Positions 1-8,794 are shown, numbered from the stretch's first letter. The stretch is 12,018 nt of DNA from Jimgerdemannia flammicorona (GCA_003990745.1 RBNI01005861.1:1-12018); one strand, 5' to 3'. Translations and numbers: made by a program. The notes: generated by a model not told the origin, from the sequence alone.

Positions 1-92
1 AAAAAAACATAGAGAATATATGCAATACACCTCAAGTAAGGAGTGTGGATAGCTTTTTCAAGCAGCAAGGCATATAGAAGATGAGCTACAAG

Positions 93-281
93 AAATGAAG
101 AATGAGGAAATAAAGTAGGAAGAGTGAGGAAATGAAGTGGAGAGAGTGTGGAAATGAAGTAGGAAGAGTAGGAATGAAGTGGAGAGAGTATAGGAATGAA
201 GTGGAGAGAGTGAGGAAATGAAGCAGAGAGAGTGAGGGAATAAAGTGGGAAGAGTGAGGAAATGAAGTAGAGAGAGTAAAG
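93..281. repeat. Purine-rich 21-22 bp minisatellite
   Basis: About eight imperfect head-to-tail copies of a 21-22 bp purine-rich unit of the form AAATGAAGTGGAGAGAGTGAGG. Copies alternate between GTGGAGAGAG and GTAGGAAGAG variants, and a few are shortened by a base. The long minus-strand reading frame across it gives only a low-complexity Ser/Phe/Leu/His peptide, so it is not called as a gene. The array runs almost directly into a poly(A) run. Confidence 0.85.
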
Positions 282-288
282 ATCTCTT

Positions 289-313
289 AAAAAAAAAAAA
301 AAAAAAAAAAAAA
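289..313. repeat. Poly(A) run, 25 nt
   Basis: An uninterrupted run of 25 A. It may be the 3' tail of an old plus-strand retroposed sequence whose body is the purine-rich minisatellite, or a simple homopolymer. No target-site duplication was found around it, so the retroposon reading is only a possibility. Confidence 0.6.
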
Positions 314-903
314 GCATGGAGAATGGGACACAAGCAACACTTATGAGTAGAATGAGCTATATTGACAACTCAGTTTCAGCAAGGTTGTAGTGCAAAAGTA
401 GAACTCAGAGACTGAAATAATAGTGACAAGAGTACTAGTTATAATAAGAAGTAGTGATACCAAGAAAGAGAGTACCATAATAAAAATATGATGGAGATGA
501 AGAGAATGGCTGAATCTGTAAGTTATTTGTTAGTATTGAGTGAAGAAAAATGTGAGGTACAAATATACTCTATATATAATTGCCTACTAAATATAGGTAA
601 AGCTTACTAAGACTCACTCAATAATACAAGAGAATATGTGTTTAGAGTAGAAGGTTACAATAATGCAAAGGGTGAATGAGAAGGACAATGCAAAGGTCAC
701 AACAATATGAAGGTTACATAATAATATAAAATACAAAGGTCACAACAATGTACCAAGCTACTAAGAGAGAAAGTAGTAATTTTGATTAGTCAATGAGATA
801 TAATATTAGGCCAAATAGCTAATCACATCAGTGTAGTATGACATCTAAAGACAAACAGATTCTTTTGGGTTTCACATTTTTTTACCACTCAACATTCATA
901 ATA
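314..903. other. No recognisable gene; AT-rich sequence upstream of CRN-type pseudogene
   Basis: No convincing coding stretch was found on either strand by reading. A short direct repeat with the core CAAAGGTCACAACAAT occurs near 690 and 733. The missing 5' exons of the CRN-type pseudogene, including any N-terminal header domain, would be expected here but were not recognised. The frame opening with ATG at 838 runs into the coiled-coil frame at 904. The stretch ending TTCATAATAG at 903 looks more like the 3' end of an intron than an initiating exon. Confidence 0.5.
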
Positions 904-905
904 GA

Positions 906-917
906 TATCAAAAAGGT

Positions 918-920
<3 letters not shown>
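906..920. repeat. Target-site duplication, left copy (15 bp)
   Basis: TATCAAAAAGGTAGA sits directly against the LINE poly(A) tail, which reads as poly(T) on this strand. The identical 15-mer is at 6722-6736 against the element's 5' end. The bases just outside the match differ on the left side, which sets its length at 15. Confidence 0.92.

Positions 921-991
<71 letters not shown>
921..991 (-). repeat. LINE poly(A) tail (71 nt, seen as poly(T))
   Basis: 71 consecutive T on the plus strand between the target-site duplication and the element's 3' terminal motif. An uninterrupted tail this long beside a heavily mutated element is striking, because homopolymers usually shorten or break up with age. 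Its exact length could also reflect assembly or polymerase slippage. Confidence 0.9.
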
Positions 992-994
<3 letters not shown>

Positions 995-1123
995 GTTACT
1001 TGGACTCCTTTATTATCTTAATTATCTAATACAATAATGACTCCATACAATGACTGCTATAACTACAAAGTACAAAGAAAGGCCCATCAGCCTATACTTT
1101 CTTTCTACTGTACCCCTCTATTA
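992..1123 (-). other. LINE 3' UTR with conserved terminal motif
   Basis: The element strand ends GGAGTCCAAGTAACTATA followed by poly(A). Almost the same terminus appears on the second LINE fragment at 11887-11904. Such a shared 3' end is likely the part recognised by the reverse transcriptase or needed for tail addition. TAATAAA just upstream of the motif, on the element strand, may serve as a polyadenylation signal. Confidence 0.6.
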
Positions 1124-4100
1124 TCAAGTACTAGGTGCTCTCAACTCCTCTGTACAATGTCCTGTATCTTTCTCATGGCCCCTAACTGGTACCTCTTCCC
1201 CTGATACCATCACTCTTGCACTACTTCCAGAAGTAACCACCTTCACTACTCTACCAATTCACCAATTCCCATCCAAGAATCTCTCTTGAATACCTATTGC
1301 CAGTAGACTACCATCAGGATCCAGATTCTAAGGATATATATGACCCAGGTCACTCCAGATGTCTCCAGTCTCACCCACTAGTCGCTACTTGACCACTCAA
1401 CTAGTGGGGCCCCCTGGTCACTCACTCTCATAACCCCAATAACCTTCCAATATCTGCCAATACCCCTCAACCCCTGGACACACTGCTAAGACATGCTCTG
1501 GTATCTGTACTATATCTCTATCTATCTTACAATACTACTCACATTCCCTTTCACCTTCTACCTCCATCCATCCTATCTAGTATCCCAGCATCACATTTCT
1601 TCTCAAGAATCTCCACTATATCATCTAAAACTTTAGTAATATAACCTTAAGCAAGGAGGCCCCCCAATCTCAGACCTAGCCCCACTCACAATCTTTACCA
1701 AACCTGGCCTTCTGTCAACCAACTGGCTACCTCTCAAGTGGACCTGTCCTAATCTATTCTATTGCTCCAGACAGAGAGTATTCTACCAACCAGTGGCCAC
1801 CAATATGAAGGTCTCCTAGTTGCCACTATTTCTGCTCTGGATCCTTCCCTTCACCTGACTCTGAACCAATAAGTCTCATTGCTAGCTAGGCCTCTACAAT
1901 ATCCTATCAGAACCCCCTGTAATACAATCTACTGACCCTTCCCACCTGAAGTAAACCTCACATATCCTTCCAAGCCTTACCATGGGAGCAGAACCTGACC
2001 TCCCAATTGTCCAAAGCCAGTCTGCCCCAACCATTCACTCCTAGTTCCACCAATCAACAACCTCACCAGCCCTGAAGTATCTTTAACTATCTCCTAAAGT
2101 CTACTAGCCCCAGACCTCCATCTACTGTCCACATCACTACTATCTCCCAACTAATCTGTAGCTGCCTCTCTTATCACAGCCATCCTTTCACCACCTTCTT
2201 TAGTCTCCATACCACCTATCTAGGAAAGTCCAGATGGTATCCCAAATACTACAACTTAGGCAGCCAGTATACATTCAATACTATAACCCTTCTAACTAAA
2301 GAGAAGCCCCTCCCTGACCAGCTCATCAGAGCACTCTCTCACTTCTATATCATACCACTCTACCACTCCTTTGGTAGTACTAAAAACCAGATACCCAAAT
2401 ATCGAACTATCTCTCCTATACCTACTATTTATCCAAAACATCCATTCTCTCCTAGACCAGCCCCAAGCTCTATAGTCTCACACTTACTCCAATTCAACTT
2501 TGTCCCTACCAGCCTCTCATACTGTCCAACCCCTTCCTGCAGACTTTCTATATCTGCCATATAATCTAACCCAACTACTATATCATTAGCAAAGTCTCTA
2601 ACTTCCAGACCACATTTCCCATTTGTAACCCAGTCAGCCTCTCCTTCAGCCAAGCCAACATAGGCTCTAAGGACAATATATAGAGCAGGGGAGAAAGAGG
2701 ATCCCCCTGTGGTATACCTCTCTCCAAAACAAACTCTGGGCCACACTATTAATTCATCAGTACTGCTGCTTGGCAGCCTTGCACCAGGCCCATTAATTTT
2801 CAAGCCTCTACTACACCAAACTCTGTTTTCCACAATACTGCCTCCAAATAGTTCCACTATACTCTATCATATGCCTTTTCTTGATTTAGGAAGACCATCT
2901 GCCCATCTACTTACCAGCTTCTACAGCTCTCCAAAATATTTTACACCCATGCAATACTGTCTCAAATCTGTCTCCTCTTTACAAAATCTCACTAGTCCTC
3001 ACCCACCAATTGGCCAATCCACCTCTGCATCCTCTCAGCCAAAATTTTGAACACCAACTTCCTGTCTACATTCAGTAGCATAATAGATCACTAGTTCTGC
3101 CACATATATTGATCCCCTTTCTCCTTATATAGTAGAGAAACTAACTTTAAGGAACCATTGCTGATCCAGCAGTCTTCTTTCAATATAAAGTTTGTCATTT
3201 CAACTAGCCATCCACCAAACTCAACCTGGAACTCTTTCCAGAACTCCCAAGGTAGTCCATCCTTCCCCAGCGATAAACCAGCCTGTACATTCCTCAGTAC
3301 CTTCAATACCTCTTTAAGGGCCACCATGCTCATCACTGCCCCACCTATCTCAGGCACTGCTACTACTGGCCAGCTACCAACCAAATTATCATTATTCTCC
3401 TATAAAACCTCACTTCTTACCAGCTCTCCTTTATCCTACCAGAGAGTGTACTATTGACCAGAGATCTCTCTAAACATATCTGCAATATCAGTAACCTCAA
3501 CCCCATCTTTCTACAGTACTGAAGCCCAGCTATACCACACTCTCCTGACTCTCAGAATTCCTAATAAATATTTAGTAGGCTGCTCTCCTTCTTCCAACTG
3601 TCTTGTCTGCAATCTTGTCAATAGACCATCTACCACCCTATCTTCAGCTACCCTCAAATCTGACTTCAACTCAGCCACCTCCTTGGCCAACTGGGAGCAT
3701 CACTCTCCTGATAATTTCTTCTCTTCCAATAACCTCAGCCATCATTGAAGCCCTTGCTCAGCTCTCCTCTCTCTATCCTTTTACTCTCTCCCAGCTATAT
3801 CTCCTATATCATACCAATAGGCACCTGCCAAATGTTTAAATTTACCCCACCATTGCTCTATCAGCTGTCCACTGTTCTTCTACTGCATCACTTCCTGTCT
3901 TGCAATCATCACAAATTGTTCCCACTCTGTCTACCTTTTGAGTAGAGCTATATTGAGTCACCAGCAACCTCCACCTCTACTGATTGTCTGAAATCTCCCA
4001 CACACCTCTACTCTTTAGTAGTCTGACCAAGGATACTACTATACTTCTGCCAAATCCAATATATTACTCCAGCATTCTGTCACCAGAATCCAGTCAATCC

Positions 4101-4709
4101 TTATTCTCACTAAGTTCTTGCTGACTAGGTGCCATCTAGTAAAGAGCCCTGGCTTCTCCCCTTGACATTGCTGTACCCCATCAACCAATCTCATATTCCT
4201 CTCAACCTGAAGCCATCATAAGAGTCCTACTGACACAGCTACACCAACTCCACCATCAGATTTATCTAATGTCCTATTATGCATCATATTAAAGTCTCTC
4301 TCCAGAATATCTATCCCAACCTCTTCTCAGTCTTCCCAAGCCAGCCAGCCCTCCACCCATTGGTTTCACTCTCTGCCAACTGCTGGCAGGTAAGCAGAGC
4401 CTACAACTAGCCTATCTCCAGCTCCTTCTTTTAATCTCCCCCAAATAATTGATCACCATATATCTCAACTGCCATCAGCTCACCTCTTCCTAAGCCAATC
4501 AAGATGCCCACCTACATATTCCAACCTATACTACCATACCATTCTTTGCTCCATTCCTCATAATCTTGCTCACTATAGGCTTAAATATCCTGAAGAAATA
4601 TCACATCATATCTTCTGATCTTCAGCCAATGAAATAGATACCTTTACTTTACTCTATCATATAAACTATTGATGTTTAATAATAAGATATGTAGACTGTT
4701 CATCATCAT
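1124..4709 (-). pseudogene. LINE ORF2 pseudogene: APE endonuclease + reverse transcriptase
   Basis: About 1,195 codons from a triple ATG at 4709-4701. The N-terminal endonuclease shows LLLNIN, then DVIFLQDI (Q kept, following Glu replaced), then ERDFN near 4300 in place of GGDFN, then RIDWILVTE near 4090 and WSDY at 4018-4029 where SDH is expected. LNIALLK follows. The reverse transcriptase carries GKDGLPWEFWKEF near 3270, SLLYKEKGD near 3120, FLNQEKAYDRV near 2880 (catalytic Asp replaced by Asn), SFSPALYIVL near 2680, FANDIVV at 2576-2593 (first Asp of FADD replaced by Asn) and KLNWSKCETIELG near 2480. The C terminus has a C...C...H...C pattern with PEHVLAVCPGV near 1480. The product would be the enzyme for target-primed reverse transcription. 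Dozens of stops, mostly TAG, and several frame changes make it non-functional. Confidence 0.9.
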
Positions 4710-4778
4710 TAATAAAAATGTTTAAAGCTCTACTGGAATCACTACTACCTTTTCAGCCTGACCACAGATCATTTCTTT

Positions 4779-6550
4779 TCATTTCTCACAGATAGCCCTC
4801 CAGATACAGGCACCATTCACACTGCTGCAGAAGATATCTACTTGCTCAGATACTACTTTCCTAATATCAACCATTTGCGTCTCATCTACCTCATACCCTT
4901 CATCATCCAGAAGTGCTGCCACTATTGCTGATACTAACTTCAGTCCCTGTATTACAATATTAAGGAATCCTTCCCAAGCCTCTTGAGATCCATTAAACAC
5001 ATCCACTTTCTTGATATCCTTCTCTATAAGTTTCTCAAACACTATCTGATACCAGTCATCAGCTATCATCACTAGAGGTCCAGAGGTGGCAGACCTCAGG
5101 GTCCTACTCAGCTCCTGTAGCATCTCTCTGTCTGCTGACACATCAGAGGCCATGTCTATCAGATCATCCTCCTCAGCACTCTTCTCTAGCTGTACCACCT
5201 TATCTGTCTCTAGACATTCTCAATGAATATTCACTACTCTCACTATGTAAATATCCTCTAACTAAGTTTCTGATACTATCTTAGTAATATCCTTAAAACT
5301 CCCTTTGCCCACCTTCTCCTTATTAGACCACTTTCCCTTTATCAGTATATGAACTGAGTTCTCCATACCTCTCAGTTGCGAAAAGGACACCTTAGCTGTC
5401 TCTACCTCCTCTATCTGACTCTTGGCCATCTCTGCCCTCACTTCTTCCTCTACTTTTGAGCTCTGGAGGACTGTCTGCAGGCACTTCCAGTTTGCTCTCT
5501 ACCACCTCTTCCTCTTCTCATCTATCAGAATCCAGATCCAGTCCTTAGCTCTCCTCTAGAGTAAGTAATAATTCCTCCTTCTTCTGTTCAGATCCTTTAC
5601 TTCTCCACACCTTGTACTCCTATCCTCTAATACAAATTACCTCTGGCCAGTCCCTCTCTAGTCCCATAGCCTTCTTGCCCTCTAGTCTTACTATAACCTT
5701 ATAGTTGCCATTCCTTAGCTTAGTTCCCTTCCAGAACATGAATCTGAAATTGACCATCTCACTGAATCCTCTCAGTGCTTCCACCACAATCTCCTTAGTC
5801 TCCTGTCTCCCCAATGTCAGCAGCTCCTCTATCACTAGATACACAGCACACAGATCTCACCTCAAGTACCTCACTATTTCAATCTTGATATTCTTGACAA
5901 CCAATCCTTTCTCCAAGGCCTTCACTATCTCCTCCTCCTCCACAAAGCCTATCTCTACCACCTTTGCTGATAGAATAAACTTCAAAGACTCTGAACTAGT
6001 AATCTCTTTACCCACTAGTTACAAAACCTCTCTGATAGATATACTCAGCCTTAAGAAATTTGCTGAGATTGCCCATATATATTGATACTGACTTGTAGAA
6101 GAAAGAGCACACCATCAGTTCACCAGAGCCTGCTGCCATCATAGTCTTCTTCTTATTCTTAGAAACTCCAGTAGTCATCTCTCCAGCCCCTGCAAGCCTA
6201 CTAGTAGTCCCCCAACCAGCCACTGACTCAGCCCCAGGAATGCCAGTCCCAACTATCACACCTCCAGACCCCTGACCCCTGTCAGGCACCTGACCAGTCA
6301 CCTGGCTGGTCACCTAACTCCTTTCCCTGTCAATACTATGTCCCCCCTATTCTACCCTCATGGGCCTAGCAGTAATCCTCCTACCCCTCACCACCATATG
6401 CCAACTTTCAATACTAGTAGGTCTCTCCTGACTACCTGTTCCACTAGCCCCAGCACCAGTCCCAGTCACTGTCACAAAACTCTTAGAGAGGTCCAGACCA
6501 GGCCTTCTCTTCTTCAAACACTCAGAGCTTAATGAATCTTAGGTTGCCAT
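4779..6550 (-). pseudogene. LINE ORF1 pseudogene (nucleic-acid-binding/chaperone type)
   Basis: Likely start ATG at 6550-6548, with an early TAA two codons later. Predicted content in order: a basic, Gly/Ser/Thr-rich N-terminal part with KKRRPGLDLSKSF; a segment around 6180-6010 ending MGNLSKFLKAEYIYQRGF; a segment around 5840-5620 with EALRGFSEMVNFRFMFWKG and NGNYKVIVRLEGKK, which could be an RRM-like fold but shows no diagnostic motif; and an acidic C-terminal part open from 5198 to the TGA at 4779, including LIEKDIKKVDVFNGSQEAWE. No clear CCHC knuckle was seen. ORF1 proteins of such elements coat the RNA and help strand exchange. The length is not a multiple of three, so at least one indel is present. 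Confidence 0.65.
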
Positions 6551-6721
6551 CAGACAAAAACTCAACAGAATTTGATGAAACTTATTGTATACTATTGCTA
6601 GACTCCTGCTATACCTTGTACATCAGTGTAGGTGAAGTGAAAACTTAAAAATATATTGTTTTTTATAAAAAGATGTCTGTGTGACTTAGCTCACTCCAAA
6701 TGGTTTGAGCAAAAGAAGTCC
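6551..6721 (-). other. LINE 5' UTR / internal promoter region
   Basis: 171 bp between the target-site duplication and the first ORF1 ATG. The element begins GGACTTCTTTTGCTCAAACC on its own strand. LINEs normally carry their promoter in this region; no specific motif could be recognised. The presence of this leader together with both ORFs suggests a full-length rather than 5'-truncated copy. Confidence 0.6.
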
Positions 6722-6736
6722 TATCAAAAAGGTAGA
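6722..6736. repeat. Target-site duplication, right copy (15 bp)
   Basis: TATCAAAAAGGTAGA, identical to 906-920. It lies at the 5' end of the minus-strand LINE and is also the start of the coiled-coil exon reading IKKVE, so it was part of a coding exon before insertion. Confidence 0.92.
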
Positions 6737-6983
6737 AGTCAGCATAGAAGATATCAACAGTAAGATCAAAAAGGTTGAGATGAAAGTTAAGGCTATTGAA
6801 GATGAGATCAAAGAGGTGAAAATTAAAATTAAAAAGATTGAGGTATAGATCAAAAAGATTGAGATACAGATTGCAAATACCTTAGATGACAAGGAGCTAG
6901 AGCAGCTCTGCAAGAAGCTGGAGCAGCTCCACAATAAAGAAAAAATACTCTTTGAATACTTACAAAAGGCTCAAATAGAAACA
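6722..6983 (+). pseudogene. Coiled-coil exon of CRN-type pseudogene (3' side of LINE)
   Basis: Read in the frame of the ATC at 6723, this encodes about 87 residues with a regular seven-residue repeat. Successive heptads begin IKKVEVS, IEDINSK, IKKVEMK, VKAIEDE, IKEVKIK, IKKIEV and IKKIEIQ, with hydrophobic residues at the a and d positions. A Leu/Glu/Lys-rich tail with ELEQL and KKLEQL follows. One in-frame TAG at 6846 breaks it. The exon probably ends at a GTAAGG donor at 6984 or the GTAAAT at 6989. The first 15 bases are the target-site duplication, so 904-920 on the far side of the LINE is the original continuation. An AG at 902-903 is a plausible upstream acceptor. Such coiled coils are usually oligomerisation segments. 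Confidence 0.7.
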
Positions 6984-7465
6984 GTAAGGTAAATTGCAGT
7001 TTTCATCACATGTTTGCTATATATATCTAAGATCATCCTCACCTATCACTATCTCCACTATTGCTTATAAAATCTATATCACTATCCTGATTATATTTAT
7101 TTTCTCTAATGAGCAATTTTCTTAATTAATACTATCATCCAAATATTAAATATTAATCATCAACAAAAGTGATCTATCACTCTTGAAAATATTATTAAAT
7201 GTAAAGTAGGTTTTGAAAATGACTTAGATATATAATACTATGCTGCTAGTAATTGAGGCTATAGAGTGAGAATCTTCAATTTACTCTCAATTTGAATGTT
7301 TTATATATAGTTATCTCTTTGACATCAATGCCAAGCTCAAGTACAATTTATTAACTACAATCCATTATGTAATGTTGATATACTAGTCCAAGATATATAA
7401 TGTTGTAAAAGATATTATATTTCTTAAAAATAATCAGTAAGTTTATATTATGCATCATCTATCAG
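6984..7465 (+). other. Gap between coiled-coil exon and P-loop exons; intron or decayed exons
   Basis: AT-rich sequence of about 480 bp starting at a good 5' splice-site sequence (GTAAGG) and ending at an acceptor-like CTATCAG. Typical introns elsewhere in the window are 73-95 nt, so this is too long for a single one and probably holds a further decayed exon or small insertions. Short open snatches occur but none could be tied to the CRN frame. Confidence 0.4.
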
Positions 7466-7745
7466 ATTCTCATTTCTAATACTAGAAAATAATAAGTCAG
7501 GATATCATATACCACCTCAACAAGGTAAGATGAGTGTGAGAGGAGAAAGATAGTTCTAGCAATATGTGTCCCATTGAATAGTATTAATAAAATTACACTA
7601 ATCATTATCATATCAACAGATTTCTTACCTTCAACCTCCTTATCAAAGCAGTAATAGATTCTCTTGTCTTTGATATCAACTCATATTCTCAGTATATTTT
7701 CATCAAATACTATCAAATCTCTCAAAAGAAAACATCTTGATAACA
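7466..7745 (+). pseudogene. Two linker exons of CRN-type pseudogene with 95-nt intron
   Basis: Exon 7466-7524 is open throughout and ends GYHIPPQQ plus one base. The intron 7525-7619 begins GTAAGA and ends ATCAACAG. Exon 7620-7745 continues the same phase with a Ser/Leu-rich linker, FLPSTSLSKQ, then two adjacent stops at 7652 and 7655, then ISTHILSIFSSNTIKSLKRK. It ends in phase at a GTAAGT donor at 7746. This linker sits between the coiled coil and the ATPase core. Its sequence resembles the Ser-rich linkers recalled from AM-fungal Crinkler-like proteins, but no catalytic motif lies in it. Confidence 0.65.
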
Positions 7746-7822
7746 GTAAGTATAAAGTCATTTTATACTATTTTATAGAATAGTATAGCAGTTTTTGCTC
7801 ATATTACTCTTATGAACTTTAG

Positions 7823-8060
7823 ACTTAATTCAGAGTCTCCCTTTACCAAAGAGAAGAAAATGGATGGTCAATGGTACTATTGAGCTGATCAATTACATCA
7901 GCTACCATTTCACAGACATAACTGAAAAAAATGGTCTACTGCTTGAAAAAATTCATAATAGTGAATTTGTAATGCTATATAGGCCACAGGCTTCTAATAA
8001 ATCTATATAGATACTGAATGCTAAGGAATAACTTACAAAAGAGGGCTTTATTTATATTTA
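7823..8060 (+). pseudogene. P-loop (Walker A) exon of CRN-type pseudogene
   Basis: The intron 7746-7822 (77 nt, GTAAGT...TTTAG) leads in phase into LPLPKRRKWMVNGTIELIN, an acidic segment with LLLEKIHNSEFV, and the nucleotide-binding loop position at 7978-8007. The loop reads YRPQASNKSI where a GxxxxGK[S/T] motif is expected, so both glycines are lost while Lys and Ser remain. A TAG at 8008 and a TAA at 8029 follow, then KEGFIYI. The exon ends at a GTAAGT donor at 8061. The residue changes fit G to A and C to T transitions within TG, CA or CG contexts. Confidence 0.7.
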
Positions 8061-8150
8061 GTAAGTATGATATAATACTTTTTTATTTATAGGGTTTGTA
8101 TGAAATCTACTAGAATATAATTCAAATAATGGCTTTATTTATTTATTTAG

Positions 8151-8748
8151 TATATTTCTTGAATACATCAATATTGCAGCTAATATAGATGACTTTTGGA
8201 AATTACTTGGTATGGTCTTTTAATGTAATTCTCCCCAGTACTTCAGTTCTCATCCAACTATCAATTCTACTGATAGTTTCCGCCAGGTATTTTATTGCAG
8301 CTGCTGGACATCTTTCAGGAATAGAAAAAGTTGTGTTGTTCTTTTCTTTGATGAGTTTGATAGACTTTATATAGCAATAGAAGATGTTTACTCTTTATGT
8401 CTAGAAATTCTTTATAGTATCAAAAATGACAGCACCAACTTCACCATCCATTCCATCATTACTATTGGTCCTTTCAGCATTCTATACCTTAATTCGAACA
8501 AACCATCTATATCACCTTTTAATATTAAGGAACCATTCCAAAATTCTAACCTCACATAAGACTAAGTATAGACTTTATATGAAGATTTTGCATATGAAAA
8601 ACCTATAACTATTGACTTAAAGATTATTAGTGATATATATCCCTTAATCTGTAATCTTATTATAGCTAAATTTGGCTATAAAAATTGTAAAACTTTTCAG
8701 GATCCTAAAGACAATAATAATAGACAATTTACTATAAAAAATGTCTGA
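8151..8748 (+). pseudogene. Walker B / ATPase core exon of CRN-type pseudogene
   Basis: The intron 8061-8150 ends TTATTTATTTAG. The exon resumes in phase as YIFLEYINIAANIDDFWKLL and stays in one frame to a TGA at 8746. The Walker B strand is VVLFFDEFD at 8335-8361. A conserved-looking GPFSILYLNSNK near 8470 and ISPFNIKEPFQNSNL near 8510-8550 follow. Stops at 8221, 8557, 8563 and 8569 break the frame. Similarity to the family fades after about 8640. The C-terminal effector/nuclease-like portion normally found in such proteins is absent, and tandem-repeat DNA begins about 45 bp beyond the stop. Confidence 0.75.
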
Positions 8749-8794
8749 GTATATCCCTCAGCCACTTTATTTTTTATATTAATTTTATTGAAAC

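Larger units (their letters stand above)
921..6721 (-). mobile_element. Full-length non-LTR retrotransposon (LINE, L1/Tx1-like), decayed
   Basis: An element of about 5.8 kb on the minus strand bounded by a perfect 15-bp target-site duplication. Order in element orientation: 5' UTR of about 171 bp, ORF1 (6550 to 4779), a spacer of about 69 bp, ORF2 with APE-type endonuclease then reverse transcriptase then C-terminal Cys/His motif (4709 to 1124), a 3' UTR of about 130 bp, and a 71-nt poly(A). The endonuclease at the ORF2 N terminus, the GxDGLP...LLYK reverse transcriptase signature and the terminal C..C..H..C motif place it near the L1/Tx1 group rather than R2 or CRE; the clade assignment is inference without a tree. 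It moves by nicking target DNA and priming reverse transcription there. Both ORFs have many stops and frameshifts, so it is dead. Confidence 0.9.
904..8748 (+). pseudogene. Crinkler-type (CRN) coiled-coil / P-loop ATPase pseudogene, split by a LINE
   Basis: This is a decayed multi-exon gene. Exon A (904-920 continuing at 6737-6983) encodes a heptad coiled coil. After an unresolved gap come four exons joined by GT-AG introns: 7466-7524, 7620-7745, 7823-8060 and 8151-8748. All four keep the same reading phase across introns of 95, 77 and 90 nt. Exon 7823-8060 has a degenerate Walker A reading RPQASNKSI, with K and S kept and both glycines of the motif replaced. Exon 8151-8748 has a hydrophobic run ending in DEFD at 8350-8361, a good Walker B, followed by a GPFSILYLNS segment. 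The layout and wording match, from memory, the Crinkler-like AAA/STAND-type proteins abundant in Rhizophagus and other AM fungi. In that family a C-terminal nuclease-like effector domain usually follows; none is seen here. In-frame stops lie at 6846, 7652, 7655, 8008, 8029, 8221, 8557, 8563 and 8569. A LINE interrupts exon A, so a functional product is ruled out. Family assignment is fairly secure; the exon A to 7466 linkage is inferred. Confidence 0.75.

Noticed and set aside
838..1029. 63-codon plus-strand ORF with a long Phe run
   Set aside because: Its length comes from reading through the LINE poly(T) tract; only 904-920 belongs to a real coding frame.
2709..3457. Plus-strand ORFs of about 100 codons (2709-3050 and 3158-3457)
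   Set aside because: They are antisense to clear reverse transcriptase motifs on the minus strand and have Ser/Pro/Leu-rich composition set by the LINE strand skew.
5705..6532. Plus-strand ORFs at 5705-6085 and 6338-6532
   Set aside because: Antisense shadows of LINE ORF1, low-complexity Ser/Thr/Pro content.
921..6721. LTR retrotransposon or DNA transposon
   Set aside because: No long terminal repeats or inverted termini; the poly(A) tail, APE endonuclease and 15-bp duplication identify a LINE.
6686..6934. Minus-strand ORF resembling a hydrophobic membrane protein
   Set aside because: It is the complement of the heptad coiled-coil exon; Lys/Glu/Ile codons read backwards give Leu/Phe/Ser/Ile.
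8189..8608. Plus-strand ORFs in other frames across the ATPase core exon
   Set aside because: The Walker B motif and family-like segments are all in the other frame, continuous with the preceding exons.
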